Assembly (NCBI GenBank): GCA_025127975.1
Contig: JAHLYQ010000007.1
Coordinates: 1 to 63,723 of the forward strand
Length of the DNA stretch: 63,723 nucleotides
Direction: 5' to 3'
Source: Synechococcus sp. CS-1331
Lineage (GTDB): Bacteria > Cyanobacteriota > Cyanobacteriia > PCC-6307 > Cyanobiaceae
Part shown: positions 1-7,960 of the stretch, piece after piece
How positions within the stretch are numbered: position 1 is the stretch's first letter
Layout: every line of letters starts with the position of its first letter
Position numbers and translations under genes: made by a program
The notes under the pieces: model-generated
The model's database searches: none
What the model saw: the letters and a program-made list of their open reading frames with translations, nothing else
What the model was told of the DNA's origin: nothing

Positions 1-133
1 CCACCGCGGTGGGGTAATGCCGTCACTGCTGAGCGATCCCTGAGGGCAGAAGAAAGGGCGGCACCGCATCTTTGCTCACTCAGGGATGAGCGATGAGGCG
101 CGCATTCGCGCGGCGGCGCGTCCCGACCCCTGA
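1..133. other. Left edge without a recognisable gene
   Basis: No known protein is recognised in any frame here. A 15-codon frame starting at the ATG at 86 ends in a TGA at 131-133, directly in front of the ATG of the RND fragment. The first 12 bases form a perfect palindrome (CCACCGCGGTGG). Nothing here encodes the missing N-terminal half of the RND protein that follows. Confidence 0.5.
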
Positions 134-1795
134 ATGCTTACGATTTTTGATCGCTTCAACCAGTTTTTTGCCTGGCTCCAGGCCAGTTATGCCCGGCTTT
201 TGCAGGTATTGATTCGCAAGCGCAAATTTGTGCTGGCTGGTCTGGCCGGGGGCATAGTGCTTACCGTGCTTGCCTTTTCAGCCCTGCCTTCGGCGTTTAT
301 TCCGGAGGAAGACCAGGGCTACGGAGTGGGGATCTTCCAGCTACAAAATGGCGCCTCCCTCAGCCTCACCCAGCAGACCGGCCTGGAGATCGCCAAGGTG
401 CTCAAGGAGGAGCCAGACATCACGGCGGCTTCGGTGGTGAGCGGGTACGGCTTCAACGGCTCCAGCCCAGACCAGGGTGTGTTCTTCTTTGGCCTCAAGC
501 CCCTAGAGGAGCGCAGTGGCGCCGATCAGAAGGCTCCCGCGATTGTTGCTCGGCTCAACGCCAAGCTCACCAAAATCAGCAGTGGATTGGTGGTGGCTGC
601 CCAGCCCCCTGCAATTCCAGGCTTCTCGGCCCAGGGTGGTTTCTATTTCCAGTTCAACGACCTCAGTAACGGTGCTTATAGCTTTAACCAGCTTGATGCT
701 CTGGCCCAGCAGCTGGTGGCCGCGGGTAACGCCTCGGATCAGTTTTCGTCGCTCTACACCCAGTTTATTCCCAGCGCCCCGGCCTTTGGGCTCAAGATTG
801 ACCGCTCGATAATGGGCGCTCTGAACATCGATTTTCAGCAGGCGATGCAGACGATCGCCGTGCTGGCCGGTGGCAACTACTCCGGGTTGACCTACGAAAA
901 TGGCCAGGTGCGCAACATCTATGTGCAGTCCGAAGCGTCTGGGCGCAGCACCCTGGAGGATGTGCTCAGTTACTACGTGCGCAACCGCGACAACAAGCTG
1001 GTGCAGGTGAGCGAGTTTGCCTCGTCTGCACTCACCAGCGCCCCGCCGGTGATCAGCCACTACAACCTTTACCGAACTGTTTTAATTCAGGGTGCTGAGG
1101 CAGTTGGTAAGAGCTCGGGCCAGGCCCTGACTGCCATTCAGCAGATCTTCCAGAAACTGGAATTCAACAACATTGGCTATGCCTTCACGGGCCTGGCATC
1201 GTTGCAGCTGTCAGCCGGTAGCGCCAGCGTTTTGGTGTTTGGCCTGGGCATCCTGATCGTCTATCTGGTGCTGTCGGCCCAGTACGAGAGCTATGTCACC
1301 CCGGTGATCATTCTGATGACGGTGCCGTTGGCCATGCTCGGCGCCCTGGTGTTTTTGGCATTGCGCTCTATTGACCTCAACATCTATGCCCAGGTGGGTC
1401 TGGTAACGCTGATCGGCCTAGCTGCCAAGAATGGCATCCTGATTGTGGAGGTTGCAGAACAGCATCTGGAGGAGGGCATGGGTATCGCCGAGGCCGCTAT
1501 GGCCGCAGCCGAATCCCGCATGCGGCCGATCCTGATGACCGCGATCGCCTCGCTGGCAGGCTTCCTGCCCCTGGTGGTGGCGACCACAGCTGGTGCCAAC
1601 AGCCAGCAGTCACTTGGCACGGTGATCTTCGGCGGCCTGCTTGTGGCCACGGTGCTTTCGCTGGGAGTGGTGCCGCCCTTCTACGTGGTGATCAAGCAGC
1701 TCGAGGAGCGCTGGTTTGGTGAGGGCGGCGGTGCTGGTGGCGGCGGCGGTGATTCCAGATCCGTTGCCGTTCCCACCATCTCCGGACCAGATTGA
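134..1795 (+). pseudogene. RND efflux pump (HAE1 type), C-terminal half only
   Basis: This 553-residue product matches only the second half of an AcrB/MexB-type hydrophobe/amphiphile efflux transporter, which is normally about 1040 residues. It begins in the loop before TM7 (RKRKFVLAG), continues through the second porter region (ALPSAFIPEEDQGY) and carries TM8-TM12. The TM10 lysine of the proton relay is present in LIGLAAKNGILIVE (about residue 432). The TM4 Asp-Asp pair and the first porter domain are missing because that half of the gene is absent, and an in-frame TGA sits immediately before the ATG. The C-terminus ends in a short Gly-rich tail. RND pumps act as inner-membrane trimers with a periplasmic adaptor and an outer-membrane channel, and neither partner gene is visible. 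It is most likely a 5'-truncated remnant, though expression as a half-transporter cannot be excluded. Confidence 0.85.
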
Positions 1796-1823
1796 TGGCT
1801 GCTGATCCTCGCCATTCAAAGAC

Positions 1824-2120
1824 TTGTGGATTCGGTGTGTTCACAGGAATTGTCTAGGTCCATCAGGCTGTTTGTTTGGCATCGATGAGCCTGTCCCGCC
1901 CCATCTGATGGGTATCGTGATATCTCTTGCCATCCTGCTCATACCAGTTATCTGGCTTCCCTCAGGCACTCGGCTGGTTCTGATTTGGCTTGAGGCTTCA
2001 TTGCCGCTCTTGAAGGGTTGGGCTGATCCTGAAATCGACCTCGATCTAGAACTTATCCGCTTTCGTTTCTTCAGATTGCACGCTCAAGATCATCACCCTC
2101 TGGAAAAGATAATCAATTGA
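1824..2120 (+). CDS. Hypothetical small protein, weakly supported
   Basis: An open frame of up to 98 residues with no family I recognise. A better start may be the ATG at 1908, which begins MGIVISLAILLIPVIWLP, a plausible single membrane segment followed by a charged tail. The surrounding DNA (1796-2333) is more AT-rich than the genome core and looks like degraded accessory sequence. It may not be a real gene. Bases 2121-2333 hold nothing else I can identify. Confidence 0.25.
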   Translation: MWIRCVHRNCLGPSGCLFGIDEPVPPHLMGIVISLAILLIPVIWLPSGTRLVLIWLEASLPLLKGWADPEIDLDLELIRFRFFRLHAQDHHPLEKIIN

Positions 2121-2333
2121 GTGGTGCTCCAGCCGGGAATCAAAACCTCCATTGACCACTTCTCCTGCGCTCAATAATTGCCAGCATTTGGCAAGCATTA
2201 TATCTCGATTTCTGCTTGTATAGATTTCACTAATGCAAGAGAATCGTTTTGGTAGCTACTATTCCCAGCACGATGCCCGGAAGTCTGCCGATTTCGGGGA
2301 ATTGCGATAGCTTGGGCGTCGCTGGATAGCTGC

Positions 2334-2573
2334 TTAAGATAATCCCGGCCTCCGCTGCTTCTGCCAGCAGGATCCACTTCCCTTGTTTCGCAATGGCATT
2401 ACCCAATAGGTGAGCAGAGCCACGGTGAACCCCGTGTTGATAAAGAAGCGGAGAAACTCTGGCCAGGAGCCCAGAAGAGTCGCCACAAGGGGGCCCAGCA
2501 TCAAGGACAGGCCTGCGACGCCAATCCACACCTGGATCGCCTGCTTGTAGGGCTTTGGAGCAGGGTGAGAGGG
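2334..2573 (-). pseudogene. Remnant of a small membrane protein (possibly the tail of an ABM-domain protein)
   Basis: The readable part contains two hydrophobic segments, KQAIQVWIGVAGLSLMLGPL and FTVALLTYWVMPL, with a Pro-rich linker before them. This spacing and the VMP end resemble the C-terminal membrane domain of cyanobacterial proteins with an N-terminal antibiotic-biosynthesis-monooxygenase (ABM) fold. No ABM domain is readable upstream, where the frame runs into the end of the AEC transporter gene, and the usual C-terminus after VMP looks scrambled. I therefore read it as a decayed fragment; the family call is a guess from pattern. Confidence 0.4.
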
Positions 2574-2718
2574 TTGGCTCGACCAGCTATTGCCGCAGCA
2601 TTGTGAACTCTTCAAGCCCGGATTGCGGATCGATTGGTTGAGCAGGAGACTGTCTTCGTTGCCTGAAATCGAGCGGTGGTAGGTGCCCACAGGAATTTCA
2701 AGCGCACCCATGGCCGGA

Positions 2719-3642
2719 TCAACCGAACAGCCAGCCATTGAGCAGCGGGATCGTCACGAACGACGCGGCGGTGTTGATCAGGATGCAGACCGCCAGACGC
2801 TCCACATCCAGACCGACCCGATCGGCGATCACGAAGGTGAGCAGCTGGGTGGGCATGGCCCCCTCCAGCACCACGGCCTGTAGGTATGGCTGCTGCAGGC
2901 CGATCCAGCTGGCTGCGGCAAACACCACCAGCGGTGACACCAGTAACTTGATGGCACTGGCCAGCAGCAGCGGCAATGGTTGGTGGATGCGGCGGTAGCG
3001 CAGCCCCATCCCGAGCGACAGCATCATCAACCCGGTGACGGTGTTACCGAGAATCCGCGTGGCTTCCATCAGAAAGCCCGGCACCGGCACGCCACTGGCG
3101 GTCCAGGCCAGGGCCAGAACGATGGCCCAGAGCGCCGGCATCGTGGCCACGGCCAGGAAGGCCTGCCGCAGCACACCGCTGCGCGGCTTGCCGCTGAAGC
3201 TCTCGCCCAGAGCTACTCCCACGCTGAGATTGAGGGGTGTCGTGGTCACCTCGCTGAGGATGGCCACCTTCGCGACCTGCAGGGAGAGCGAAGGGAATAG
3301 CCCCTGCAGCACCGGCAGCCCCAGGTAGGTGACATTGCCGAAGGCGCTGGCGAGAATCAGGGCTCCCTTTTCTTCCGAACGCAGCCCCAGGGGGCGAAAG
3401 AGCAGCACCGCCAGAGCCAGGCAGGACGCCACGCTGATCCCCATTACCAGCGGGATCTGAACCATTTCGACTCCGGTCGGCACGCTGCAGATCACCCGGA
3501 ACACCAGGGCCGGCAGGAACACATTCAGCACCAGCATGCCGATGGTTCTGCGCGCGGCCTCCACATCCAGATCAAGAAACAGGTAGCGCAGCAGGCTGCC
3601 GGCCAGCGCGATCAGTCCGAGGGCCAGCAGAACCTCAGTCAT
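2719..3642 (-). CDS. AEC-family (auxin efflux carrier-like) permease
   Basis: The product is a 307-residue integral membrane protein with about ten hydrophobic helices and short loops, of the length and pattern of bacterial AEC permeases (MdcF/YfdV-like). Examples are the N-terminal helix TEVLLALGLIALAGSLLRY, the segment NVFLPALVFRVI, and the central SAFGNVTYLGLPVLQGLF with the conserved N-x2-Y-LGLP pattern. Family members move small organic anions or auxin-like acids across the cytoplasmic membrane; the substrate here cannot be told. The ATG at 3640-3642 overlaps the end of the decayed fitB gene, so it would be co-transcribed with the fitAB remnant. It is intact. Confidence 0.85.
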   Translation of the reverse strand: MTEVLLALGLIALAGSLLRYLFLDLDVEAARRTIGMLVLNVFLPALVFRVICSVPTGVEMVQIPLVMGISVASCLALAVLLFRPLGLRSEEKGALILASAFGNVTYLGLPVLQGLFPSLSLQVAKVAILSEVTTTPLNLSVGVALGESFSGKPRSGVLRQAFLAVATMPALWAIVLALAWTASGVPVPGFLMEATRILGNTVTGLMMLSLGMGLRYRRIHQPLPLLLASAIKLLVSPLVVFAAASWIGLQQPYLQAVVLEGAMPTQLLTFVIADRVGLDVERLAVCILINTAASFVTIPLLNGWLFG

Positions 3643-3998
3643 GCGGGGCGCTCATGCAGGTTGCTGCTGAGGGCCGCTGATGAGCGTGGCGGTGATGGCA
3701 ACCTCTGCTCTCTGTCAGGCGTCAAGCCGATCTCGGCGAAGTCGTCGACGTCTCGTGTGGCTAGAGGCACCCCATTGGCCAGCGCCGTGGCCGCGATCAC
3801 CGCAGTACTTCGGCATACCAGTGGGCGGCTTCGCTGCTGAAGGGCCAGATCCGCCCGCTGAACAGCTCGGCCACCAGCGCCTCCCGGCTCTGTTGGAGTT
3901 GCTACTGGCGTTGTCCAGCCGGTAAGCGGGCTAGGCCGTGGAGGATCTGGCTTCGGCCGCATCAGCTCCGAGATGACATTGGTGTCGAGCAGGATCAC
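3639..3998 (-). pseudogene. FitB/VapC-type PIN toxin, internally scrambled
   Basis: The N-terminus MILLDTNVISELMRPKPDPP is a classic PIN-domain start with the first catalytic Asp, and the segment AVIAATALANGVPLATRDVD carries the distal motif. The middle does not fit in this frame. Reading bases 3790-3880 in another minus-strand frame gives EALVAELFSGRIWPF and EAAHWYAEVLR, the expected central PIN sequence, followed by a stop. At least one frameshift and a small deletion have therefore destroyed the toxin. It overlaps the intact antitoxin gene by 4 bases. Intact members are Mg-dependent ribonucleases held in check by the ribbon-helix-helix partner. Confidence 0.85.
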
Positions 3999-4261
3999 CG
4001 CGAGCCTTCCTGGCTGAACTGGGCTGGCGAGGGCGGGGAGGAACGATTAGGCAGGGCCAGCTCAACGCCGCCGAGCTGGGCAAAATGGGCCTTAATGCGC
4101 CGGCCGAGCCCCTTGCCGGCTCCGGTGGGCTGGGTGGCTTCGATGGCGGCACGGAGGATCGTGCGCGCTTCCTCCTCCATCGATCGTCCATGGCGGGCGG
4201 CCTGAATGCGTAGCTGCGCCTTGGTGTGCTCGTCGAGGTTGCCGATCGTAAGGGTGGCCAT
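3995..4261 (-). CDS. FitA-type ribbon-helix-helix antitoxin
   Basis: The 88-residue product begins MATLTIGNLDEHTKAQLRI and continues with the conserved HGRSMEEEARTIL, the signature of FitA/StbC-like Arc/MetJ-fold antitoxins. The N-terminal strand and two helices should form the DNA-binding dimer, and the C-terminal tail normally occupies the PIN toxin groove. It overlaps the following toxin frame by 4 bases (ATGA type), which shows the original fitAB pairing. The toxin is broken, so this antitoxin is an orphan. A strong AGGAGGGA-type ribosome binding site lies just before the ATG, and an inverted repeat upstream could be its operator. Confidence 0.85.
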   Translation of the reverse strand: MATLTIGNLDEHTKAQLRIQAARHGRSMEEEARTILRAAIEATQPTGAGKGLGRRIKAHFAQLGGVELALPNRSSPPSPAQFSQEGSR

Positions 4262-4284
4262 CGATGTCTCCCTCCTGTGTTGAA

Positions 4285-4302
4285 AGCACTTCTGTCAGTG
4301 CT
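4285..4302 (-). promoter_or_regulatory. Inverted repeat upstream of fitA, candidate operator
   Basis: AGCACT and AGTGCT form a perfect 6-bp inverted repeat with a 6-base spacer, 24-41 bases before the fitA ATG. FitA-type antitoxins autoregulate through inverted repeats near the promoter, so this is a reasonable operator candidate. It also lies just past the stop of the upstream gene, so a role as a transcript-end hairpin is possible, although no T-run follows. Confidence 0.4.
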
Positions 4303-4308
4303 GAGACC

Positions 4309-4734
4309 TCAGGGTGCCACCCGCACCTCCGAGCCGGAGAGCGCCGTGGGCTGGCTGCCCGGCGCCGCCGTGATCGTGTACACGAAGCGGCTGCCGTCCG
4401 GGCTGACGAAGCTGGTGACCTTCTGGCCGTCGGGGTAGGTGGCCGTGCCGATGCAGTCGGCGCTGACGCTGTAGGTGGCCTTCTCCACGCCACCGGAGCC
4501 ATCGGAGCCGCGATAACTCAGCACGATGCCGCCCCGGCCGTTGTACACCTCACGGCCGCTCTCGGCGTAGGGCTTGCCATTGAGCACGCCGCTCTCGCTG
4601 TAGAGGTAGGTGCCCTTGAGAGTGGCGTTGCTGCAGGGCAGTGGGGTGGCCGATGCGGCGCTGCCGGCGGCCAGGGCCAGCACGATCAGGGGGAGCCGGG
4701 CGAGTCGGCCGGGATTGGGCAGTCGGGCGGGCAT
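4309..4734 (-). CDS. Secreted hypothetical protein
   Basis: I chose the ATG at 4734 (MPARLPNPGRLARLPLIVLA) because it gives a clean signal peptide of basic residues, a hydrophobic core and an AxA-like cleavage region (SAASA). The longer frame to 4803 adds no plausible sequence. The mature part of about 115 residues contains two cysteines, is rich in Gly, Ser and Thr, and looks like a small beta-rich exported protein (for example LKGTYLYSESGVLNGKPYAE). The opening CSNATLKGTY resembles short repeat-like motifs of exported proteins of unknown function. I do not recognise a family. It lies between two TA modules on the same strand. Confidence 0.6.
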   Translation of the reverse strand: MPARLPNPGRLARLPLIVLALAAGSAASATPLPCSNATLKGTYLYSESGVLNGKPYAESGREVYNGRGGIVLSYRGSDGSGGVEKATYSVSADCIGTATYPDGQKVTSFVSPDGSRFVYTITAAPGSQPTALSGSEVRVAP

Positions 4735-4793
4735 GGTTTCAGGGCAGCGTTCCAGGGATAGCCAGCCTGTGCGGTACGGGCAGCCCCATCGAT

Positions 4794-5233
4794 TCAGCTG
4801 CACGGAATCAGGCAGAGATGGTGGGCCTCGGCGCTGGGCACAACTTCAAGAGTGATGCGCTGATCGAAGCTGGCGAAGCAGCCGCCCTGGCTGGCGGCCA
4901 GGGCCAGCAGGTAGGCATCGGTGATCTGGCGTGGGCCAAGCAGCCGGTCCCAGCGGATCAACCCCTCCTGCAGCAGGCTGATCGGCTCCGGCCAGAACGC
5001 ATGGCTGGCATGGCTGCAGGCTTCTGCCAGGCGTGCGGCCACCAGGGCGGCCGGTTGCGCCTGGGGTAGGCGGGTTGGGCCATGATCCGCACCACGCCGT
5101 TTTCGGTGATCGGGCAGGTGGCCCAGCCCTGCGCGAGCTGCCCCTCCAGCCAGCGGGTGGCAGGTTGATGCAGCAGATGGCCCTGATCCAGCAGGGCGAT
5201 CAGCACGTTGATGTCGAGCAGGGCCCGGCCCAT
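4794..5233 (-). pseudogene. VapC-type PIN toxin split by one frameshift
   Basis: Two minus-strand frames together give one full-length PIN protein of about 146 residues. The first, from the ATG at 5233, reads GRALLDINVLIALLDQGH ... ITENGVVRIMAQPAYP. The second continues QAQPAALVAARLAEAC ... QITDAYLLALAASQGG, CFASFDQRI, and stops at 4794. The frames join near 5060-5072. All expected acidic residues (LLDIN, TEN, TDAY, FDQR) survive, so either this is a very recent single-base indel or the base call there is wrong. It overlaps the vapB stop by one base. If functional it would be a toxin ribonuclease. Confidence 0.85.
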
Positions 5234-5484
5234 CAGAGGCCGGCCTCATCCCGCAGCTGATCGATCTGCTCATTGGTCACCACCACCCCAGCCCGGGCCT
5301 GGAAGGGGCGAAATCCAGCCACGCTGGGTGGTGCCCCGGCCGCAGCCTGGCCCGTGGAGGGTGCGCCGCTGAGCGCAGCTCGCAACAGGCGCGACACCAC
5401 CTGGCCCGCCGTGGTGCCCTGGCGGAGTGCCAGCTCCCGGGCGGCGGCCAGCACATCGTCTTCGATGTCGAGCGTGGTGCGCAT
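5233..5484 (-). CDS. VapB-type antitoxin
   Basis: The 83-residue product begins MRTTLDIEDDVLAAARELA, the usual start of VapB antitoxins with a ribbon-helix-helix or related N-terminal DNA-binding fold. It is followed by LRQGTTAGQVVSRLLRAAL and a flexible toxin-binding tail. The stop codon overlaps the toxin ATG, as in working vapBC operons. The ATG lies only 13 bases from a block of four phased TGATG half-sites, so transcription and autoregulation are probably tightly packed around the start, perhaps with a very short leader. The gene is intact although its toxin is frameshifted. Confidence 0.85.
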   Translation of the reverse strand: MRTTLDIEDDVLAAARELALRQGTTAGQVVSRLLRAALSGAPSTGQAAAGAPPSVAGFRPFQARAGVVVTNEQIDQLRDEAGL

Positions 5485-5497
5485 ATAATATAGGCTA

Positions 5498-5526
5498 CAT
5501 CACTGCATCAACACATCACTGCATCA
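5498..5526 (-). promoter_or_regulatory. Four phased TGATG half-sites upstream of vapB, candidate operator
   Basis: On the minus strand the pentamer TGATG occurs four times with an exact 8-bp period (plus-strand CATCA at 5498, 5506, 5514 and 5522). The spacers read CAG, TGT, CAG, so this is also a 15-bp direct repeat (5497-5511 and 5513-5527). A TATATTAT-like -10 box lies between it and the vapB ATG. Ribbon-helix-helix antitoxins bind tandem half-sites at about this spacing. The site assignment is inference. Confidence 0.55.
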
Positions 5527-5536
5527 AAAGGGACGC

Positions 5537-6925
5537 TTGCGCTGCTCGGCCGATCCCGGGGCGAGGATTACCTGGGTGTTGCTGCAGGTTCAGGTGCTGA
5601 TTGCTCCTCTGATCTCCTTGCCCCTGCCCAATGCGCATCTGGAGGGCACGCTGCTGCCGCGGGGTTTTTTTCTCGGTCTGGGGCTGATCTATTTGGCGGC
5701 CCTGGCCGTGGATCGCCTGGCGGCGACCTGGCGGTTGCCGGGGGCGGCCGCCGTGCTGCTGCTGGGCCTGCTGATTCCCGCGGAGTTGTTGACCCAGGCC
5801 CAGCCCCTCGGCCCGGTGCAGGTGGAAACCCTGCACCGGGTGAGCCTGGCGCTGCTGATTTTCTACGCCGGTCTCAAGACCGACCTGCGCCGCATCCGTG
5901 GCATGACCGCGGCAGGTCTGCGGCTGGGCTGCGGCGGTGTGTTGATCACCATGGCGATCACGGCTCTGGCTTTGCTGTTGCTGGCGCCTCTGGTTCCGGA
6001 TGGCTTGCCGCCAGCCGCCGCGGTGCTGGCGGTGTGCTGTCTGGGGGCCACCGACAGCGGCGCCATCGAGGACCTGCTGGTGGCTCTGGGCCATTCAATC
6101 CGCGGCCGCCTGAGCCATCTGCTGCAGTTCGAGGTGGCGGTGAGCACGGTGGTCACCTTGCTGGTCTTCGGGTTGGTGGCCGGTCTGCTGCAGGCCCAGC
6201 CCCATGGCGACCATCAGGCCCTGCATGGGCTGTTGGCCAGTCGCCTGCCAGAGCACCTGGGAGCTCTGGGGTTGCATCTTCTGGCCGGCCTGCTGGCCGG
6301 GCTGGTCGTGGGCGTCGTGGCGCCGCGCCTGATCGATGCCCTGGTGCGCTCCGAGCCCATGTTGCTGCTGGTGGCGGTGGCGCTGGCCTTTGTGGCCTTT
6401 GGCTTCGGGCAGCTGCTGGGCGGTGGTGGCCTGCTGGCAGTGTTCGTGGCCGGGGTGCTGCTCTCCAATGGCCGCTACCGGATCGGTCGCTTTGAGCAGC
6501 AGGCCCTGGGCCTGGTGATGCATCCGCTGAACACCGCCGCCGAAATCACGGTGCTGCTTTTGCTCGGCCTGCTGGTGAAGCCCGCCGCGCTGCTCACGGT
6601 GCTGCCGCTCGGGCTCGCGCTGGCGATCGTGCTCCCCCTGGCGCGGCTGCTGGCGGTGTGGGCAGTGATGCCGGCGCCCCCTTTCCCCTGGAGGGATCGC
6701 CTGGTCGTTGCCGGTTGCGGGCTGAGGGCGGCGGTGCCCCTGGCGCTGGCGGTGTCGATGACGGAGGAACTGCCGCACCTGCGCGGCGTCGCCCCGGCGC
6801 TGGCGGAACCCCTGGGGTCTCAGCTGCTGGCATTGCTGTTCGTGGTGGTGCTGGCGGATCTGTTGCTGCAGCCCCTGCTGATGCGCCGTCTGCTGCCGTT
6901 CAGCTCCGAGGCGTCTCCGCCTTGA
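5537..6925 (+). CDS. Cation/proton antiporter
   Basis: The product of up to 462 residues has about 12 hydrophobic helices and the layout of monovalent cation:proton antiporters. The segment LGATDSGAIEDLLVAL aligns with the ATD-containing core helix of NhaP/CPA1 proteins, and FAFGFGQLLGGGGLLAVFVAGVLLSN-type sequence lies around residues 290-315. The start is unsure: no ATG precedes the conserved region, and TTG at 5537 or GTG at 5576 are candidates. Family members exchange Na+ or K+ for H+ across the cytoplasmic or thylakoid membrane and help with pH and salt balance. No regulatory C-terminal TrkA domain is present. Its end overlaps the convergent coq4-like gene by 26 bases. Confidence 0.85.
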   Translation: MRCSADPGARITWVLLQVQVLIAPLISLPLPNAHLEGTLLPRGFFLGLGLIYLAALAVDRLAATWRLPGAAAVLLLGLLIPAELLTQAQPLGPVQVETLHRVSLALLIFYAGLKTDLRRIRGMTAAGLRLGCGGVLITMAITALALLLLAPLVPDGLPPAAAVLAVCCLGATDSGAIEDLLVALGHSIRGRLSHLLQFEVAVSTVVTLLVFGLVAGLLQAQPHGDHQALHGLLASRLPEHLGALGLHLLAGLLAGLVVGVVAPRLIDALVRSEPMLLLVAVALAFVAFGFGQLLGGGGLLAVFVAGVLLSNGRYRIGRFEQQALGLVMHPLNTAAEITVLLLLGLLVKPAALLTVLPLGLALAIVLPLARLLAVWAVMPAPPFPWRDRLVVAGCGLRAAVPLALAVSMTEELPHLRGVAPALAEPLGSQLLALLFVVVLADLLLQPLLMRRLLPFSSEASPP

Positions 6926-7559
6926 AGGGCGAGTTGGCCACCAGGGCGGCGATGCCCAGCTGCTCGCGCCACTCGGCCAGGGGGCGATCCCAGCCCTGCT
7001 CCCAGCGCTGGGCCAGTAGCGGTGCACTCACTCGGCCCAGCTCCAGGCCGTAGGCCGTCGCCTGCCCCATGTCCACCTCACCGGCGGCCGGACCTTCCAG
7101 GCAGCGATGGAGCAGATCGGCCCCCAGCAGCATGGCGCTCATCGCCGCTTCCCCGGCCGCTGTGGGCGGGCAGCCGCACACCACATGCCAGAGGTCGTGG
7201 GTGTGGCGTACGCGCAGGTTCAGCCAGGTGTCGTCGCCATCGCTGCCGGCCTGCAGCACCGGTTCGGGCAGCGGCTGGCCGCCGGCACCGGCGAACCAGC
7301 TGGCGTAGGCGTGGCCGAGGCTCTCCTCAGGTAGCCCCAGCAGCTCCGCCTGGCTGGGCCAGCGCCCCCAGTAGCGCTCGCGGATCAGCGGTGCGATCGC
7401 CGGGTTGCGGCGCAGGGCGGCGCGGGCGGCCTCTGCCACCGGCGTGGCGTAGCTGCGGGTGAGTAGATCGAAGCCGTGGCCCAGGTCGTCGGGGTGGGCC
7501 GCCAAGGCCGAGAGATCGGTGGCGAGGTGCAGCAGCTGGCGGCGTAGGGAGGAACGCAT
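6900..7559 (-). CDS. Coq4-family protein
   Basis: The 219-residue product carries the Coq4 signature HDLWHVVCGCPPTAAGE, which is exactly HDxxH-x11-E, the proposed metal-binding motif, at about residues 118-134. The preceding ERYWGRW and the following Leu-rich helices also fit. Coq4 is known from ubiquinone synthesis, where recent work ties it to removal of the ring C1 carboxyl group. Cyanobacteria make plastoquinone rather than ubiquinone, so the substrate here is open. A copy of its first 29 bases recurs at 8641-8669, in a duplicated block behind a TA module. It is intact, is convergent with the antiporter, and has no other quinone gene beside it. Confidence 0.85.
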   Translation of the reverse strand: MRSSLRRQLLHLATDLSALAAHPDDLGHGFDLLTRSYATPVAEAARAALRRNPAIAPLIRERYWGRWPSQAELLGLPEESLGHAYASWFAGAGGQPLPEPVLQAGSDGDDTWLNLRVRHTHDLWHVVCGCPPTAAGEAAMSAMLLGADLLHRCLEGPAAGEVDMGQATAYGLELGRVSAPLLAQRWEQGWDRPLAEWREQLGIAALVANSPFKAETPRS

Positions 7560-7560
7560 G
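7532..7560. repeat. Duplicated block, copy 1a (coq4 5' end)
   Basis: These 29 bases, which encode the start of the Coq4-like protein, match 8641-8669 at 27 of 29 positions in the same orientation. With the 60-base repeat at 7771-7830 they define a duplicated segment that flanks the intact vapBC pair. Confidence 0.85.
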
Positions 7561-7574
7561 GCAGGGGAGGCCGC

Positions 7575-7900
7575 TCAGCGCGGCGTGAGGCCATCGGAAA
7601 ACGGATACAGCAGAGGGACGTCAAACCGGCTGAAGTCGTTGAGGTTGGGCGTCACCACCCTCAGCTGATGGACCTTGGCGATGGCGGCAATCATCGCGTC
7701 TTTGTAATGCGTGTTGGATTTTCGATGCATCAATGGGCCCAGGAGCGGAAGGCGGGGCCACCCATTAGGCATGTTGAAGGTGTCGCTCACCCGATTCAGC
7801 CACTGCTCAATCTCGGCCGCTTTGGTGGGTCCTGGTCGCGGCTGAGCTCGATGCCGGCCTGGCTCCACATCCGCATGAACACTGATTTGCACAACCGAGT
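7575..7900 (-). pseudogene. FitB/VapC-type PIN toxin remnant
   Basis: The C-terminal part of a PIN toxin is readable: AAEIEQWLNRVSDTFNMP, then HYKDAMIAAIAKVHQLRVVT, PNLNDFSRFDVPLLYPF and a stop at 7575. This matches the distal half of FitB-like proteins (DAMIAATA, VVTRNxxDF). Around 7850-7900 another frame gives SQAGIELSRDQDP, which belongs to the middle of the same fold, so a frameshift separates the pieces. The first catalytic Asp and the N-terminus are missing. Bases 7771-7830 recur at 8694-8753. It cannot make a working toxin. Confidence 0.75.
7771..7830. repeat. Duplicated block, copy 1b (PIN toxin segment)
   Basis: These 60 bases match 8694-8753 at 56 positions in the same orientation. 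On the minus strand they encode the IEQWLNRVxDTFN segment of a PIN toxin in both copies. Confidence 0.9.
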
Positions 7901-7960
7901 TTTTGAATCTGCTCCAGCAATTCCGCACCAGATGCCCCCATACGCACCTAGACGACCTAG

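Noticed and set aside
1..12. Palindrome CCACCGCGGTGG at the extreme left edge, similar to a cloning-vector polylinker
   Set aside because: Only 12 bases match; the sequence beyond does not continue as a vector, so coincidence or a natural dyad is more likely.
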